Source of the DNA: Desulfobacterales bacterium
GTDB taxonomy: Bacteria > Desulfobacterota > Desulfobacteria > Desulfobacterales > C00003060
NCBI GenBank assembly: GCA_020347085.1
Contig: CP070769.1
Span: 836,236 to 842,226 of the forward strand
DNA length: 5,991 nt
Direction of reading: 5' to 3'
Shown here: positions 5,008 through 5,991 of the stretch, piece by piece
Layout of the letters: each line of letters starts with the position of its first letter
Numbering within the stretch: the first letter of the stretch is position 1
Made by a program: the position numbers and the translations under genes
The notes under the pieces: model-generated
Database searches by the model: none
Told to the model about the DNA's origin: nothing
What the model saw: only the letters and a program-made list of their open reading frames with translations

Positions 5008-5661
5008 ATGAGTATAAGAATCTTGTTAGCAGACGATCATAGGATCATGAGAGAGGGGCTGCGCTCCCTGATTGAGAATGAGCCCGATATGGAGGTTGTA
5101 GCCGAGGCAGCGGATGGACGAGCGACCGTGAAGTTGGCCGAAGAAGTCTCTCCGGATGTTGCTGTCATTGATATCACCATGCCTGAGTTGAATGGGATCG
5201 AGGCGAGCAGCCAAATCCTTGCTAGAAATCCTCATACCAAGGTGCTAGCCTTGTCCATGCACTCGGACGAGCACTTTGTTACAGGAATGCTGCGAGCCGG
5301 GGCATCGGGGTATCTTCTAAAGGACTGTGCTGCTGAGGAACTGTGTCGCGCCATCCGTTCCCTAGTTGCAGATGAGACGCACCTGAGTCCCAAGATTGCA
5401 AGCATTGTGATAGAAGACTATCGGCGCGGATTGTCACAAAGCCAACCTGCACGGGGCAAGCAGCTAACGTCGCGGGAACGAGAGGTCCTCCAGCTTGTGG
5501 CTGAAGGCGAAACTTCCAAGAGAATTGCTGAGCGACTCCATGTGAGCGTGAAGACTGTGGATGCCCACCGTCAGCAAATCATGGATAAGCTTGATATTCG
5601 AACGGTTGCCGGGCTCACGAAATATGCGATTCGTAAAGGAATAACTTCCATCCAAAGCTGA
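5008..5661 (+). CDS. NarL/FixJ-family two-component response regulator
   Basis: A complete 217-aa transcription regulator. Residues 1-120 are the receiver domain: acidic pair D9-D10, phospho-acceptor D55 in VIDITMP, S83 as the switch Thr/Ser, and K105 in LLKD. All key residues are present, so it should be phosphorylatable. Residues 153-197 are the LuxR-type helix-turn-helix with the LTSREREVLQLVAEG signature and the recognition segment VSVKTVDAHRQQIMDKL. Length and linker are normal for the family. The start has TAGGAAGG at 4996-5003 just upstream of ATG. No histidine kinase lies beside it in the window, so its kinase is encoded elsewhere or beyond the edges. It follows about 0.9 kb of non-coding sequence with repeats that could be its own operator. 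The target genes and the signal cannot be inferred. Confidence 0.95.
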   Translation: MSIRILLADDHRIMREGLRSLIENEPDMEVVAEAADGRATVKLAEEVSPDVAVIDITMPELNGIEASSQILARNPHTKVLALSMHSDEHFVTGMLRAGASGYLLKDCAAEELCRAIRSLVADETHLSPKIASIVIEDYRRGLSQSQPARGKQLTSREREVLQLVAEGETSKRIAERLHVSVKTVDAHRQQIMDKLDIRTVAGLTKYAIRKGITSIQS

Positions 5662-5707
5662 CCACTCCTGAGCCGGCCAACGAAACTAGTTTTCTATATA
5701 TTCTGTA

Positions 5708-5726
5708 TACCTATTATATATAGGTA
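5708..5726. repeat. AT-rich palindrome after the response regulator
   Basis: TACCTAT (5708-5714) and ATAGGTA (5720-5726) are exact inverse complements around TATAT. It lies in an AT-rich island (about 5688-5732) in otherwise GC-balanced sequence. It could be an operator or a promoter region for a gene to the right, since it lacks the GC-rich stem of a terminator. Confidence 0.4.
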
Positions 5727-5865
5727 AAAGTAAGGCACTTCCAAACGAAAGATCAGCATCCTTCCCGAGGCATCTCCGCCAAATATGAGTAACCCTCCCC
5801 TTGTTCCCTTCCCCCATATGCAGCAGAACGCCTTATAACTGATGTATGGAGGTCCGAGAGGTCTC

Positions 5866-5991
5866 ATGCCATCGAGGTTTGTTCGTTTTCCTCTGGTCAA
5901 ATGCGTTTCAAGCTCCCCCAGTCCCGATAAAACCGGGATGAGGAAAGCACTGGCCGTTGCAATAGAAGACTCCCTGCAGCCCCGACAGGTC
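5866..5991 (+). CDS. possible 5' end of a gene running off the right edge
   Basis: An ATG at 5866 opens a frame of 42 codons with no stop before the right edge. GAGAGG (5856-5861) and GGAGG (5848-5852) lie upstream, one a little close and one a little far for a Shine-Dalgarno. An internal Met at 5938 begins a more protein-like stretch, MRKALAVAIEDSLQPRQV, and may be the true start, though it has no good Shine-Dalgarno and overlaps a small hairpin (TCCCG 5922-5926 with CGGGA 5934-5938). The frame is too short to assign a family, and it may be chance. Confidence 0.3.
   Translation, partial: MPSRFVRFPLVKCVSSSPSPDKTGMRKALAVAIEDSLQPRQV

Noticed and set aside
5694..5900. A 68-codon minus-strand frame after the response regulator
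   Set aside because: Its C-terminal part is just the AT-rich palindrome read as Ile/Tyr codons. It has no convincing start and no recognisable motif.
1..5991. CRISPR arrays, tRNA or rRNA genes, intact insertion sequences
   Set aside because: No regularly spaced identical repeats, no tRNA cloverleaf or rRNA-like segment, and no transposase or integrase frame could be seen on either strand.

Overview
The window looks like accessory chromosome from a mid-GC, probably sulfur-metabolising bacterium. The protein styles (a stand-alone CysD-like PP-loop protein, an AlkP-superfamily phosphohydrolase and a NarL-type regulator) fit Desulfobacterota and relatives best. This is an inference from family resemblance; no rRNA or marker gene is present.

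Left block (1-2096, + strand): the 3' part of a CysD/PAPS-reductase-family gene enters from the left edge. After a 180-nt gap comes a complete AlkP-superfamily phosphodiesterase/phosphohydrolase with a strong Shine-Dalgarno. Both could act on nucleotide or sulfonucleotide substrates, but the sequence does not prove a shared pathway.

Middle block (2196-3660, - strand): four small genes (97, 102, 106 and 72 aa, in order of transcription) run leftward and converge on the phosphohydrolase gene. They are two acidic alpha/beta proteins of unknown function, a Cys/His-rich putative zinc-binding protein, and a tiny protein made of three copies of one repeat. A TTGACA -35 box lies just upstream of the first gene, preceded by a tandem GGGGTAT repeat. 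Farther upstream, a minus-strand intrinsic terminator closes a start-less reading frame that looks like the 3' remnant of a lost gene.

Non-coding block (4087-5007): about 0.9 kb has no convincing gene. From about 4140 to 4591 it holds a run of hairpins, one with imperfect arms of 27 nt and one long-range stem of 11 pairs. The wobble pairs mostly favour the + strand as RNA. This is the best candidate here for something undescribed: a structured non-coding RNA, or a decayed mobile element with inverted repeats. Nearer the next gene, four GATC sites and repeated AAGGGATCA boxes lie within 36 bp.

Right block (5008-5991, + strand): a complete NarL/FixJ-family response regulator has no adjacent kinase. 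It is followed by an AT-rich palindrome and possibly the start of another gene that runs off the right edge.
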